Position numbers and translations under genes: made by a program. A stretch of 64,000 nucleotides of DNA. Origin: Otis tarda. Lineage: Eukaryota; Chordata; Aves; Otidiformes; Otididae. Every line of letters begins with the position of its first letter. Position 1 is the first letter of the stretch. The stretch covers positions 183,802,053 through 183,866,052 of the forward strand of contig CM048552.1 of assembly GCA_026413225.1 (NCBI GenBank), given 5' to 3'. Under the pieces are notes generated by a model. The model had not been told where the DNA came from and did not search any database. It saw only the letters and a list, made by a program, of their open reading frames with translations. This document shows positions 1 through 14,163 of the stretch, one piece after another.

Positions 1-1907
1 CTCATAAAATGTGTTCTTATAAAATCCACAGAGTGTAACACCTTTCCCTGAGCCTGTTTTTTTTGCTGACCTTGTTGTCCTATGCCAGACCTGTCAGAAG
101 CTCTCTTCTTCCAGACATTGCTGTGACTGCAGTACTCTGAAACTCATGTTTTGAAGCCAGACCTATTTCTGCTTTTGTTAAGTTCAGCATTCAGCACATT
201 ACAGGAACAAACCAGATAGCCAAAACTGCAAGTTTCCACCTGAAACTACAGGGATCTTTATTTCCAAGTGACAGATGTTCTACAACAGTTGGTGACAAAC
301 GGGCTAATTTAGACTGATTTAACTAAAGCTCAGCCTGCTGACAATGGGGGATTTTTTTTTTAAATGCAGCTGAAGAAGGCATTTTCAAATGCTAGGGCTG
401 GCTGTTGCACACAAAACTATAGAGGCCCTGGTGTGAATTGAACAGTACTGCCATGCATGGTGCTTGTGTCTCTGCTCCTTACGCTGCCTTTTATTTGCTG
501 AGATGGAAGATGACATTGCCTAGGAAATGTTAAGGGAATTAGCTGGTCTTTAAAATTTACTCGCTGAACATACGTCCTCAGAAATCAAATGCCTTTGGCC
601 CAGAATCTTGAATCTTTCTTCCTAAGTTCAAGCATCTATGCTCTTAATTTAGACGGGTATGTGCCCTGGGATGAATTGGTCTTCTGAGATGCTGAGCTCT
701 CCATCACATATGCAGAAAGCTTCCAGAGGCTGCTCTCCTAACCCAGGCAAGTCCATCCAAGCTTCTGCCTTCAGCCCTAACTTTTGAATGATGATCACTG
801 AGGGACCAGAAAAATATGACAGAAAAGCCTTTAGGGCTTATTTTTTTTTAATGTAAAGACTAAGGATGTGATTCAGAAATGACAACGTAACAATTGCATT
901 GTCCTGCATCTAGTAAATTTCTTGGTTTTTGTTTTTAACTTGCATATGAGAGCTGACTTCAGGCTCCACTCTTCTGAGTATCACAAAGCCTATTGCTTGA
1001 GCAGACATGAGTAGACATGTCAAAAATTAGCAACAATGAAATTAGTTTTCTCTTCTCTTCTCTTCTCTTCTCTTCTCTTCTCTTCTCTTCTCTTCTCTTC
1101 TCTTCTCTTCTCTTCTCTTCTCTTCTCTTCTCTTCTCTTCTCTTCTCTTCTCTTCTCTTCTCTTCTCTTCTCTTCTCTTCTCTTCTCTTCTCTTCTCTTC
1201 TCTTCTCTTCTCCCTTTCTTTTGAAGAACCCTTCTAGGCAAGAATCTTAATTATTGTTTTATGAGGGAACCTCATTAAGGTAACTTCCTTGATTATATTT
1301 CTGTACTAAGGAAATAGCTGCCAGCACTAAATATTTAAGGCAGTTTATCTGCCAAATTAATACTGGCATTGTATCAGCTAAGCAGTCCCAATGCCAGCAG
1401 CAGTACAACATATTCTTCTAATGTGGGGGTGGCCTGTACGCTGTGAATATATCTCTAAAAGTTGCTGAATCCTACTTCCTTTTACCTAACCCCAGGCTAA
1501 AAATATAACCTAATTGTCCTCTATTCTGTAATTGGCCTCGTTAACTAGCTGCAACGCACAGGCTATATATCGCTTCACTCCACAAAAGCCTGTTCTTTGC
1601 TCAGAGCAGGGAGGCTTCTGTCTGGTCTGTTCCTGAAGTGTTATGTCTACGCAGTGGTAGACGTTATGCATAGAGCACGTCTTTGTCTATTAATAAAAAA
1701 AACTACTGAAACTTTGCTCACCTTGAGAAATAAGCTCTGAGGAATGGTCCTTGTTCCTCCAAATTGCCATAGAGTACGGAATAGGATATGAAGTAGAATA
1801 TGACTGCATTGCAACTACTTACCCCCAAACAAATAAAATGATTAAAAAACCACTACCACCACCACCACTATCACTAAAACAACACTGGACAAAAAGGAGT
1901 TACTTAC
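1..1907 (-). other. ENOX1 intron downstream of exon E (partial)
   Basis: This is AT-rich intronic DNA with no second exon that I can recognise. Its one striking element is the pentanucleotide pyrimidine tract listed separately. A short CAC/CCA-rich run lies at about 1850-1880, close to the exon E donor. The short open frames here are mostly translations of the simple repeat. Confidence 0.8.
1048..1213. repeat. (TTCTC)n pentanucleotide microsatellite
   Basis: About 165 bp of nearly perfect TTCTC units, roughly 33 copies, appear as pure pyrimidine on the plus strand and pure purine (GAGAA) on the ENOX1-sense strand. The tract lies about 0.7 kb downstream of exon E. The long apparent reading frames across it, such as FSSLL repeats, are products of the repeat. 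Such a pure and long array is expected to vary in length between individuals. Confidence 0.97.
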
Positions 1908-2120
1908 ATTGAGTGAGGATCCCTGTTAAGGCATTTTTGAAACTCTCCTTGGCTTGCTCCATCTCTTGCTCATGAGCAGCCTTTTCATTCATGAGCCGGC
2001 GGACGTGGCTGTTGGCCGACTGCACCATTGAATAAAACTGGTTTGCAGAGCGACGATTCACCTCGCCTCGCTCAATCCAGGTAAGCAGCACTGTGATGGC
2101 CTCTGAAAACTTGCTATCAT
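1908..2120 (-). CDS. ENOX1: ENOX1 internal coding exon E (helical region)
   Basis: This exon has 71 codons in phase 1-1 and is the last ENOX1 exon before the window edge. It completes an Asp codon and reads DSKFSEAITVLLTWIERGEV, then NRRSANQFYSMVQSANSHVR, then a coiled-coil-prone stretch with MNEKAAHEQEMEQAKESF, ending KNALTGILTQ plus the first base of a Phe codon. The acceptor is TTGTTCTAG and the donor is TCAAT|gtaagt. From memory human reads VLLSWIERGEV and EEAKENFKNALTGILTQF. The next exons, with the long C-terminal coiled coil, should lie at lower coordinates outside this window. No stop codon is present. Confidence 0.97.
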
Positions 2121-5100
2121 CTAGAACAATCAAAGCACAAGTTTTTAAATTGCAGACATAAATATCCTGCTGAGAACACATTTTCTGCTCCATGTCACAT
2201 TAAAATCACCATAAATCCAGCTTGCAGTGTATCATTTTGGGCAACTTTTGGGTCTTTTGTTCCATCAGACATAGGAAGCCAATACTGCCACGTGAAGCTA
2301 CATAAATCTTCCTTCAGGACTTGTCTTCTGCTTATTTTAATAGCTTTCTCACAACAAAAAGCCTTCCCTGTGGCCTGACTCCGTGCTGTCACAACATCTC
2401 CCTTAAGCCGTTCAGTGATATGGAATGACCTTACTGCAGGAGCAAGGAGACCTCTCTGTTACCAGACCCACTGAGGAAATGAAATGTGTCCGTGTTAATC
2501 TGCTTGGCTGAAAGCTCAGTCTTGGAGTTTGGGCTCAGCCGTACTTTTGTCAACAGATTTCACTAACATCACATTCTTAATTAATGAACAATGACGAGGC
2601 TGAACAATTCCTCCACAAAGCACTGATTAATTACAAGGAACCACTTTGAACAGATGATGAGTCTGTATTTGTTCTGTATTATTCGTCTGTGTTCTGTTTT
2701 ACTTTTTTTTTTTTAAAGGATTCCAGATGAAACCGAGCAAACACCTGGATTACAGCTTTATGTTTACCATTCAGGTAAGTAAAGATCTATTTCTCTGCAG
2801 AAAGACCGCCAAAACTGATGGCTAGATTTTGTGCACTTCCTCCTCAAGTAATCTTCTTTCCTCTGACAGTGCTCACAGCTTCCTCAGAAGACTCTTAGCA
2901 CAGCATCCATTACACTTCTGGCTTCATCAGGATTAAGAGGACACATTTCTTTTTAAGTCCCATTTAGGCTGAACTGCAAGAAAATGTTATTACAACAGAG
3001 TGTCTTCCTGTGGAACAGTTTTTGTGCAATTTGATCTCATTTTTTTCCCCAGGATTTTATTCCATAAACTTCTGTTTCCCAACAAATCATTTTAAACATC
3101 TTCTCTAGTCCTTAGTGGTTAGATTTCTTTATATATATTTTAGATGGTAGGTATACCTTTCTATAGGAGAAGGTATACATTTATGGTGAGCAGAAATAGT
3201 ATAGTTATCACCAAAATATACCTACGAAAATTGGAAAATATTATACCAAATCAACTGTGTTACAGGATACAGAAATGTGGGGCATAGTTTGTGAAACTCT
3301 GCTTTCCACGTACAAAGAATAATGAAATACTAACTCTTCAGTGATGATTTGGCCTTTTATTCTGAATCAGTAATTACTTCCCTAGAAGAAGAGGAGCCTA
3401 AAGTATAGAGTACAAGTGACATGCTCTGTGCCCACGGCCTGTGAAGAAAAGATTTTACATTGCCTGACCTTTAGCATCTTATTAACTGAAATGTACTTTC
3501 AGCTACAGCAATAGGATTTACTCTCCACAGCTGGATAGGCATGTTCACCCAAGATCCCTGAAAAAAAAATTGCACAATAAGAGCATCATGGCACCCCTCC
3601 CTTTTTTACAATGATTTATCTGTTGTGACTTTACATTAACATGTGATTCATCATCATCATTCATTAAGTAATTGTCTTCTGGGAGGAAGAGCCAGATAGG
3701 AATATTTTCTTTCCGTACTGTCCCCTTGGATTAGACTCTACTTCCAAGCTTTGCTGGATATGTATGCAGAAGGTATGTATGAAGTGGCTCTAATGAGTGA
3801 GGTTGGTTGAATCTGGGCCTCAGAAAAGCCAAATGTAAACAAGACTTGTGCAAAGCCTCTTCATTGCAAGAACACTAGCATAAGGCTCTCCAAAAGGCTT
3901 GGGCAAAATCTTCAGCCTGCTGAAATGCACAGGAGCTGGATGTCATGGATCCAATACAGCCAAGAACTCATCCCTGGAACATAATGTTTATTATAATTAC
4001 AGTAGTCAATAAGAATAACCTGTAATGGCTTTTGGCAATGTTAGCATGCAATTTCCAACAGTCTGTACAGTCAGGTCACCCTGTGGATGGCACTAGCCTG
4101 TTAACACCAAGCATGCATCTGATTGTGAGTATAGAGTAAGTACAGCTGAAGGTTCCTCTTTTTTCCTTGTAGACATCATTATTTGTATCATCACACGTAA
4201 TTTATCACCCAACACTGAAGTATCATTTACAGTAAATTATCCCATTCAATCTAGATCAAGACATGAACAGCAAAGTTGGGAGAAATGATACACAGAGCAC
4301 CTCTGAATAGGTACACCGTGACCTGTGAAGGAACAGTGTGCAGAACTGAGCAAAAGCGTTTCATGGAGATGCATGAGGAAAACCAGTTGCACAGAAACAT
4401 TCTCCCTTTTTCTTGCTTTAATCTCTCCCCAGTACACAGCTGCGTGCTGTTTTTCTGTAGAGTCTATATGAAATTAAACACCCCTCCCCCTGTTTTGTTT
4501 TTATCAGGCACAGTTGGTGTCTGTAAGGGATGTTCATAAACATGCCATCTTTCTGCCACATAGATTCAACCCATTTAAAAGGACATGTCAAAAACCTGTT
4601 TTCAACATACTGTACTTCCAGGGAGCTGCAGAGGTCTGTGGGCCTGCTATAGTTAATTCATGGCTCTGCACTAGCAGGAAAAAATCCTTTCATTGGTAAA
4701 CATCAGGATCTTCATTGATTACATAATTAGAAGATACATTAAAAAATGCTAGAGGGTAATATATGCACAACAGGAGCACATTAGTTAACAAAATCTTTTC
4801 TCTACAGTTTTAAAATTTATTTATTTCACCTTCATTTCTAACTTTTATATTCTTACTCAGCGACTGGCATAAGGTAACTCACTGAGAACTAATTTTCTTC
4901 ATCTGGAACACAGTGACTCTTTCTGAGCAATCAGAGGTTCACTTAGAAAATCAGATTTTTATACTAGATTTTTCATTTATTTTTTATTTAGTAGATAAAC
5001 AGTAGAAGAAATGCAACAACAGAATCTAATTTAAGCAGAGCATGAACTGCCTTATGATTGCAGCCATTCATTAAAAAAAAAAAAACAAACCAAAACTTCT

Positions 5101-8100
5101 AATTCTGTTCAAAATTATTCCCTGGCTGTAGGATGCACATAAATATACAGTGTTTAAAAACATACTCTTAAAATAAATTCTTCACATAAGACATGCTCCT
5201 ATATGTAATTGTTCTTTTAAAATCAGCACACGGCATATTATTTCTCATACTTAAAGCTTATTTTTTCCCTCCACATTACAGTACATTTTAAGCAAATAAG
5301 GTAGGATTCATCTCTTTTATGTCAACATTTGATTTAGTAACCCCAGGGTCCCAGTACAGTCAACAGATGAGATGGACACTTGTCAGACAGACTTCGTCCG
5401 TCCTGTTTTAGCTGTCTATTTGAGGGTGAGGGGAACTGTGCCCCAGAAGTGCCTGCTTCCTTCAACCAGCTGTAAAGGGAGCCTGGGGTGACCTGCTCAT
5501 ATACAGACCTCTCTGTAACAGATGTCTACATTTGGTCAGAGTAATCCCAATCGTTACACAAGTGCACCAGTTACAGAACACCTATGCGGCATTTGTGTAC
5601 CTGTGTTGGGTTTTCCGTTATACTGTGAGCTGTAATGCTCACTACGTCGTTCTAATATTACACAGCTATTGAGGACGACTTGCAGGGTGTCTGTTGACAG
5701 AGATTTCCAGGTGTTGCTAGACTCAATCACAGCCCTCTAGAGATAAGATATTTCAAGCTCCTCTTATATCAACTGAAGATATTTGACACTTAAATCCTAG
5801 CTCACAACTTAGATGAAATGAAATATAAAGAAAAGAAAATGCATCCATAGAGCTGCCTGAGAAATTGTCAAAAGGGATATTTCTATGGAAAAAAAAAAAT
5901 TGTTGACAAATGTTTTGTGGTTTTCTGCTTGCAATGTGACCACCTCTAAGCAGCCCTAACTGGAATAAACTTACTTTTGAATAGAAAAAGCTATGACAAG
6001 ATCTGCTACAAAACGTTATACTGGAAAAAAGTGCTGGAAACAGAGATTTTACTTTCATTTTATGGACTGGCTCTGGTGTAACGCAGGGCAGAATTCAGCT
6101 CAGAGTAATCTAAAATGTTGTGACTATTGATCTTTCAACCTTAAGCACCTCCATAAGGTGTTCTCACTACTTGGGTGATGATGTCTAAGGCCTTAGCCAT
6201 TAGAAAGGAGATAGACTAATCCATCACTCTGAAACTAGGCACTCATTCTTGTTACTATCATTTTTACATTTGTAGATATATTGCAAGTATAGCCAGTGTT
6301 ACATTTCTGTATTTTGAGACTGACACTGTATGCTGGCCTCCTAGCCAGGACAAGAATGCGGGGCTACAGTTGCTTTTAGCCTTGTCAGTATCTTCCCAAC
6401 CCTGGCCTTTCTCAAATGTTTGAGAGGTATCTGAGATAATTCCCACAACACCTGGAGCCTGTCTAAATCACAACAATCCTTCTATGTTGTCCTGCAAGCC
6501 ACGGTGTTGTCCAGAGTCAGCACATACTATCTCTTGTTCCTAATCCTTCTCCCCTGATGCAATCTTCTAGGCTTGCAAGGAGATGCTGAATAGACAGAGC
6601 TGTTGTTCTTTACCCTAATGGCTACACCTGGAAAGCTCCTGTACCGGCTGTGTTATGGTTTGGGTTGCACTAATGATCTAATTTTCCTCTGGCCCTTCTG
6701 TAAGATGAGAAGGGACAGGTGTGCCCATATGCTAAGCTTTGCCCTGACCAGTAGAAACCCAGTTAACAAACACCCCTTGAAGGTGTTCTTGTGAGCACTG
6801 AGACTAACTGTGCCGCAGGGCACACAGAGAGGGGACGAGAGTTACAGGATATGTCCCATCTTTTTGGCTCTGATTGACAGCCTGTCCTCTGTCAGCCATA
6901 GGAAGGTGTTGTGCCCCCTGCCTCATCCCCACCTGCTCAGCATTACCCCTTTGCTCATGGTTACACTGCCCTCAGGGCTACCTGGAGCTGCTGGTCTGAT
7001 CACACTCCAGTTCCAGTTTGTCAAACTGGGCCCAGTTCAGCTATTACAGGAAAAGGGTAGAGGCTAGTTCAGGACACACACTTCTTTGCTCCATATAATT
7101 GCAGACAGGGGAGGATGTATGGCCAAGGTTACTGTTAATCTGACTTTTGATTTAATAATTTATTTGACTCTAACTAAGATTTCTAAACTACAAACACGGA
7201 ATTCAATACGAAAAATAATAAACCACAGCGGGTGACTGGTGCGGGTGAATCAGGTCAGGGAAAAGGTTTACTAACCTCTCTCATCAGCAGGTTCAGCCCA
7301 GCTCCCCTGTGCATCAGGAACAATTTGCTTCCCAGCACACACCACTTTTGGTGCCACAATGATGACCTATTTTTCTCTTGGCTTAAGAGCTTCTCCTGTA
7401 CATAGTGCCTGCCACTGACCTAGAAACACAACTCTTCAGCTACTACCCTCACCTTCTTTTTCCCCTTGCTTGAGTACCTTATGAATTGTGCCACAAAACA
7501 CACACATTGGCCTGGTACTTTTGTGATTAATAACATTTTTAACCCAATGGCACTGCATAATAAGTGAGAATCAAGGAATACAAATTCTTACTGCCAAAGG
7601 GTTCTTTCAAATAATGATTAATATTCACCTTACTATTTCTTAAACAGCCTTAACTATATGCTATAACCAAGAAACTTTTCCAGTTATGTAAGAAATGACT
7701 AGTTGAAACTAGAGTTGATAAAAATATGCATATACATTTATTAAAAGATATTTTAAAAGGTACTCTCTCCCCCCTGTATCATCAAACTCTTTCTTCCAAA
7801 TCAAATCACACAAGATTCATCCAGAAGTGGGAGTTTCATGTGAGACACAGAAATCCATTATCTTATCCTGCTGATGCCATTATTTCCAATAAAAAGTAAT
7901 TATAAGGGTATTGAGTTTCCTCCCTATTTCTCAAAATCACACCACAAACTTTCAGATTGGTGAGCTGCAATTTCCCAGTTCATAGTAATTAACTTGAGTA
8001 ATTTTGCAGTGCAGTACATTTAATCAAGTGCATTTATATTAAAACCTTAAAATTTGCATTGATACAATAAAGATTAGGTGAGGGAGGACATTTCTAGTAA

Positions 8101-9880
8101 CACTTAACAGTGAATATACTTCTTGTAGGCTTTTGGAGGGAGGTGCCCAGGGAATTGGGTTACCAGGCTGCCAATAGCTGAACCCACCTTACGCTCTTCT
8201 GCCAGCAGACAAAAGTGCCCTCGCACCGTGCCTGCTCACAGCCCCTGTGTGAGGCTCTCGAAGCCAGATGTATTGTGTCACAGCAGATGTCAGCAGCATA
8301 TGGAAAAAGGAAGGAGAAAATGATGATCTAAAAACAGGAAGGGTGAGTGAACAGATTTGATGCTAAAGCTCCCAAACATGTTTGTTGTAGTGCTCTGTCC
8401 TGATATACCACTAATAAAAAAAAGATTGTGCTAAAAAAAGTCTGGAGTCCTTCAGCAGCAATTAAACCTGACATTCATTGGATTTGTCTGGAGGATCTCA
8501 GTTTTGCCTCCCCTTCTGATATAGCCCTGCACTGAATTCGATCCTTTCTGCGTGAGACTTGCCTCTCTGGATAACCACGCCGCTTCTGCAGCGCTCCACA
8601 AGTCTGGCTCTCAAGTGCAGAGTGATAATGAAAGCAGCGTGGTTTTCTTCTCAGTGAAATATCCTATTTCCCAAGCAATTAAATGTTGTTTATATTTCAA
8701 ACGATGTGCAAGGGTTGAGATTGTCAGGCTTGATGTTACCTGAATCTTGCACAAGATGCATCCCTGGCTAGTTCACTCTACTGTAACTGTCATCTATTTA
8801 TTTAAATTTCCAATCTGTTCTCTCTTCAGGGGATAATACAGTGCCTGGCAGAGAAGCAGCTTCTCAATTTTTCAAATTATTTTTCTAAAAATGAATACCA
8901 CATGAATAACTTTCCTATGCTCATAAAGAAACACTATATTTAAAAGGGAGATAAATTCCAGGGTATTGTATATAACTTGCAGATATTTATGTCTCCATTG
9001 CTCAAAATATTTAAAAAATAGATATGCAGATATAAAGAGATGTCTTTGTTAGATGGGAGAACTATTTAGCTACCTGCAACAAATAAGACAGATGTTGTAT
9101 TCTAAAGGACCTTATTTGCAAGAAGTGATTTCTGAAGATGATACCATTAGGTACAGATATGCTTGAATTAAGAAAACCATAATGTTCAAAATTCTGCTTT
9201 GAAAAGCAAATGTCATAAGCACATAGATTAAAATGTTTTGATCCAATACACCTGACAGAGTGGTGTTCCACTTAAGAATAAAAGGTTCAGCCTGTCTCAA
9301 GTTGTGTGATGTTTGGGGCACCACATTACTCAACAATTTACAACGCATCCAGGAAAACAGATGTCAGAGTATGCAAATTTGCTCCTAAATATCTACCGAC
9401 ACATCTCACTGTGCAGTAATAACACATCTGATTAAATACTGAGGAATTAAAATCTCAAAGACACACACCAAACAAAATGCTGCAATGAACCAGAAGACAA
9501 GAAGGTCACATTTTTGTAATGTAATAGCAGAAGACATAATATTCTGCTGGTTTTGTCAGAACAAGAACTCAGGGTCTATTCTCAAAGGCTATTTAAGGAG
9601 ACAATTCACATTTACACTTCACTCTAAAAGACCTTGGTTTCCCAGAATTCACTTCTATGAATTTACTGAGATATTCCCTCAAGGATCAAAAAGTAGATTT
9701 GAATAGTACCTTTTGAAAAAGTGATATTTTACTTTACCATTTTAAACAAAGGTGCCTATTTTTTATTTTGCTTTTTCCCTTCATATCTACTTTAGTAGTT
9801 TGGAAGGTCAAAGAAAAACTCCAAACAAAAAAAACCCTTGTAATCAAAATTAAATAGTGGTTTTATTTGACCAACCAAAT

Positions 9881-9938
9881 TGCAAACCTAAAATGTGTGG
9901 TGCAAACCTAAAATGTGTGGTACAAGCCTAAAACTAAC
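9881..9938. repeat. 20-bp tandem repeat, about 2.6 copies
   Basis: The unit TGCAAACCTAAAATGTGTGG occurs at 9881-9900 and again, identical, at 9901-9920. A diverged partial third unit (TACAAGCCTAAAACTA) follows. It is a small local duplication in intron with no evident function. Confidence 0.9.
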
Positions 9939-10565
9939 CAGCATAGCCCTGATATGAGAAGGAGCTCGTGTTCTTCCCCTTGTTACCCATCTAGTTTGAA
10001 TGCTGGAGCTCATTTCAATGTGATAATCCAGGCTCAGGTCTCTTCTGCCTTCTATGTGCTGGACTCATGAAGAGTGGGACCTTTTCATGGGAGTGCATGG
10101 GATCGCATGAAACAAATCTAAATCAAGTATTTTGTGACAAGTCATCTTCCCAATGCAGGAAAACTCCTCTTTTAGGAACTATCAGCTCATTGGCTTCTCT
10201 TCCCTTTGGCTCTGGCTGTGACCAGCAGAGAACATCACTAGCAAATTGTCAATGCAGACCAGCTCAAAAAAATGTATACTCAATAAGAGTTAGTAGTGTG
10301 GGCCTATATTTTTGAGCTACAGGCTAAAATCCATGAGACCTACACCCAAGATACTGGCAATATGTCACTGCCACATATTGAAAAGCGGCAATAACAAAGC
10401 ATAATACATCGATAGGGAGAGGAACAACATCACAGGCACTTAGAGAAAAAAGTGAATACATTATTGGATAACAACATGAAAGGTGCAGAACAAAATGTCC
10501 ACACTGCCAACAGGAAAAAGTTTTGAAGGATTTTATTTGCAGGACCCTGAAGACCTTAATAGAGA

Positions 10566-10629
10566 ATAAAAAAGGAAAAAGGAAAAGGAAAAGGAAAAGG
10601 AAAAGGAAAAAAAGAAAAAGAAAAAGAAA
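10566..10629. repeat. Polypurine (AAAAGG)n-type simple repeat
   Basis: About 64 bp of A and G only, built from AAAAGG units that grade into AAAAAG units. It is polypyrimidine on the ENOX1-sense strand and lies deep in an intron, so it is not positioned as a splice-acceptor tract. The F/L-rich frame across it is a repeat artefact. Confidence 0.9.
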
Positions 10630-11711
10630 ATATACTGATGAAACAGCACTGTATACCACAGTCTAAAATGGAAAGTGGTGAAAAATTACTCTGGTCCACA
10701 GTTTGATGTATTTGCCTTATTTCTGCATAAATCGAGTGTTCAAATCAAGTTCTTTGCAGATATGAAGGGATTTGAGATAGTCCACAGAGATCAGAGAATG
10801 GAGAGCAAGTCATAAACCATCATGTTTTTGCAGGCATGTAAGGCCTCATATGCAGTGAGTTCCCAGTTCCAGTCACCTGGCAGTGCATTTTGAGAAACCA
10901 GTTCTTTTTTTTCTAGGACGCTCCATACCGGTAGAGACTACTTGGCTGAAATTTCATAATGAACTTTTGTTTTCAAGTGGCATAAAAGATCCTCTATACT
11001 CTCTCACTCACTCTCCTCTATGGCAGTTACTGCTGTACCAGGTGACTTCAACACGTGAGAGGAATAGGAATATGCTCACAACACTAGAGTGAGAGTTTCC
11101 AGCCAAGACTGGTACACAGAAACAATGATTTCTTTAAGTCTTATACTGCAATTGGAAGAAGGTGAAAAAAGACATTGTCACCTCTGTTATAGACCCAATA
11201 AATATCTAGACCACAAGAGGGGACTGGCTGATGAGCCTAGTTCATCTCTGCTCACCATCAGATTTCCTTGCTGTCAGGAATTTCCAAGGTTATTTTGACA
11301 ACAAAAGTTGCTTGGATTCAGACCAAGTTGTCTACATCTGTGATTGCGAAGCAGTATCTTGGGATGACAGATGTTTAGCTATTTTGGCTTGCTTTTCAGC
11401 TAGTGTTTCTCAGTGAACTTCTGGAGGCACTGCAGGAGTTGAAACCTGCACGCTGGGCACCTGCAGCTCTGTCTCATGAGCTGGCAACAGAGCTCAGGAG
11501 TCTTTTGAAGTGGGTACCATGGGGAGGTCATGACTTTCCTTAAGAAAACAACTGCAAAGCATCTGCTCAAAAAACAATCTTTCAAGGTAAATCCTGCCAA
11601 GAGTAGATCTATTTTGAGCCTTCTTTTCTTTAGGATGAATTGTCCAGGCTTTTGCAGCAATGCAAATCTGGTGATATCCAGACACCTGAGATTCTGACAC
11701 CAAGTCTTACA

Positions 11712-11753
11712 GATATGTGTGTGTGTGTATGCATGTGTGTACATATATATATC
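11712..11753. repeat. TG/TA dinucleotide tract
   Basis: A mixed alternating purine-pyrimidine run with TGTGTGTGTGTATGCATGTG followed by TACATATATATAT. It is an ordinary short microsatellite. Confidence 0.85.
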
Positions 11754-13888
11754 TTCTGTTAGCTTTACTGAAGTCCACATTTAAATCGTGAATGTATGAT
11801 GACATGAACTGCCCTTTGCCAGAGTTAAAGAAGTTTCTTTACTGTTGCTTTACTTCTGTTTTTAGGATGTCACAAAGGGCTCATGGTGAATCCATGTTGC
11901 GCAAGGGAGACTATAACATCCTACCCCACTGCCTTATAGATACTGGCTATGATGCCATAGGACATGTAAAGCAGATCAGTATAATGACTGAATCCCACCT
12001 TTGCTTTCTAGAGTACCTAGTACAGGAGACAACTCATGAGCAGTGAGAAGACAGGCAGCTTCCTTGCATTCTCCATTCCCAATAATGTATACAGATCCAG
12101 GGTTGGTGCCACCAATCTTGCTACAAGGCAATTGCTAATTAGCAAAGTTTTTTAAATTGCAATATGTTCTTTTGCTGGATTACAATGATTTTTTAACCAA
12201 TAAAAAATAACTTGACCATTTGGTTTCTTAATTCATTATATTTAATTCTGTATATTTCTGAAAGTTTATCTTAATTTCTAGAGAAATAGTCATGTACATG
12301 GTGTTGGCCTATATCGTGCTCAGCATATTTCTTTATTAAACTCGTGCATATATGCTAAGCTCTGGTCAAATGTCCCTCAGGAGAACCAAAGATCTAAGTG
12401 CTTGGAATAAGTTTTAATTAAGTATGGAAACTTCCCAGAATGAAAAGAAAAACCCTTCTAAATATAGACATCTTAAACATCTTGCAAAAACCCACATTCA
12501 GTTGCCCTAAGCAATGGCTAGCCATACGGAAGAAATTGTCCAGACTTCTTGCATTTTCTGGCTTAGTTCAGGAAACCTCTAGGCCTTACCACATAAAGAA
12601 AAACTTCCCTATAAAAGATTGACTCATAAAATATTCAACTGAAAACAGATTCTGGGAACAGATGGATCTGAAACTGTATTGTATTGTATAACCTCTTGAG
12701 GAGCTGGACTGGAATCTAGGTAAGAATTAAAAATTCTTACATTTGGGCCTCTTTCCTCATTTTCTCCTGGTCTATCAATCCATCTGGGTTATTTTACCAA
12801 TCTCCTAGTTACTTAATGAATTATTTAATAGATGAGTGTATGCAGTGAGAATATCGGTCAGCCAAACTAGTAACAGACCAAGCTAAGAGTGACAACGAAC
12901 AGCAACCAATGCAGTACTCAAAGAGACAGTAGGGTGCATCTCTGCTCCATGCTCCAAGGATGCAACACTTTGCACTGTCCTTTGGCTTCCCAAACATGTT
13001 TCATAGTTAGAACAGAGGCCAGTGTGTTGACAGCTAGATAGCCTATGTCTAATCTGGATAATTCTGAAACAGTGGCAAGAATCACAATTTCTTGTGACCT
13101 GGCACACAGTAAAGAATGTGCTTGGCCATCACATGGGGAAAGAATGCCAAACACAATTGCTAAACACTTAATGAAAACAAATACAGCTCTAAGGGGTATG
13201 AGGAGCTGTTTGCTTGATCCTTTTTTTTAAAAAAAATATTTACCATTAATAATTTTATTACTTTGCTTCTTACTTTCTATGTTAACTATTAAAGACAGGA
13301 ATCCTCAAGCTGCACCCTTGGAAAATATTAACTTGGTAAGTGTACCTAGAAAAAAACAAACAAGCAAGCAAACACATACCAAAACAAGACGCTATCTTGC
13401 ACAAGTAATTCTAACCCTAAAGAGGCAACAAGAGAATGGATGGTGCATATCAGAGATAAGTTGTACCACTGTATCTGAAGGGCATGTTAAAATGCAGCTC
13501 ACGAGGGCAATTTAAATGCCAGGAAATGAGACAGTCACATATATGTAATGTAGTAACAGATCAGTCAAGGAATAAAGACATTTTAAGAATTAGGCCTTTA
13601 ATATGAAAGATGTTTGTAACAGTTTGTCTTATTATGAGAGCATTTCCAAGGTAGATGATGACAGCAACTGAACAGAAAAAAAAAACCTGGTAGATGGACA
13701 GATGTTGTACATTTTTAGCATGTGGGTGAGTATCATTACCATTGGCATAGAAATGGCAGAGGTAGGAGGGAAAGCTAACAGGGTAAGTAGTGAAATACAT
13801 CAGAGAGAAATCAGCTCCCCTGCTCTGACTTCTGGATGGCTCCTGCTCTTAAGGAATAATACACTGAAAAGTATCAAATGCTGCTTAC

Positions 13889-14122
13889 CTTTCAATTTTT
13901 CAGCCAGCAAAGTAGCTTCGTGTTCAGAATAATGCATTATTGCCGGAGGAGAAGGAGGGCGCAGTCTGTCTTCTTCCATTTTGCGTCTGTGGCGTTCTTC
14001 TCTGGCCAGCATTCTTTGTTTGCATTCCCATTCATAAAAGTCATCTCTTGCCTGAGCAAAATCAACATGAAGGCGACCCGAATCCTTTTTGTCTGTGCTA
14101 GATCCTAATCGCATGCGGTAAC
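13889..14122 (-). CDS. ENOX1: ENOX1 internal coding exon D (end of RRM-like domain and charged helix)
   Basis: This exon has 78 codons in phase 1-1 and completes the Gly codon from exon C. It reads YRMRLGSSTDKKDSGRLHVD, where RLHVDFAQARDD is the last strand of the RRM-like fold. A strongly basic/acidic helix follows (YEWECKQRMLAREERHRRK), then the RLRPPSPPAI linker and HYSEHEATLLAEKLK. The acceptor is TTGATTTCAG and the donor is TTGAAAG|gtaagc. A polypurine (GAAA)-type tract lies about 45-75 nt upstream on the transcribed strand, separated from the acceptor by a normal pyrimidine stretch. From memory human has RMRAREERHRRKLEED, so changes are few and conservative. Confidence 0.97.
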
Positions 14123-14163
14123 CTGAAATCAAGAAGCAGAACTACTGTTGCAGGACTTGTTTG

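Larger units (their letters stand above)
2121..13888 (-). other. ENOX1 intron between exons D and E (11.8 kb)
   Basis: Mostly unique AT-rich sequence. I see no CR1 tail, LTR or exon here that I can support. It holds a small imperfect hairpin around 3151-3178, a 20-bp tandem repeat near 9881, a polypurine tract near 10566 and a TG/TA tract near 11715. The open frames between 4246 and 13800 are short, lack family motifs and do not sit between good splice sites, so I treat them as chance. Confidence 0.75.
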
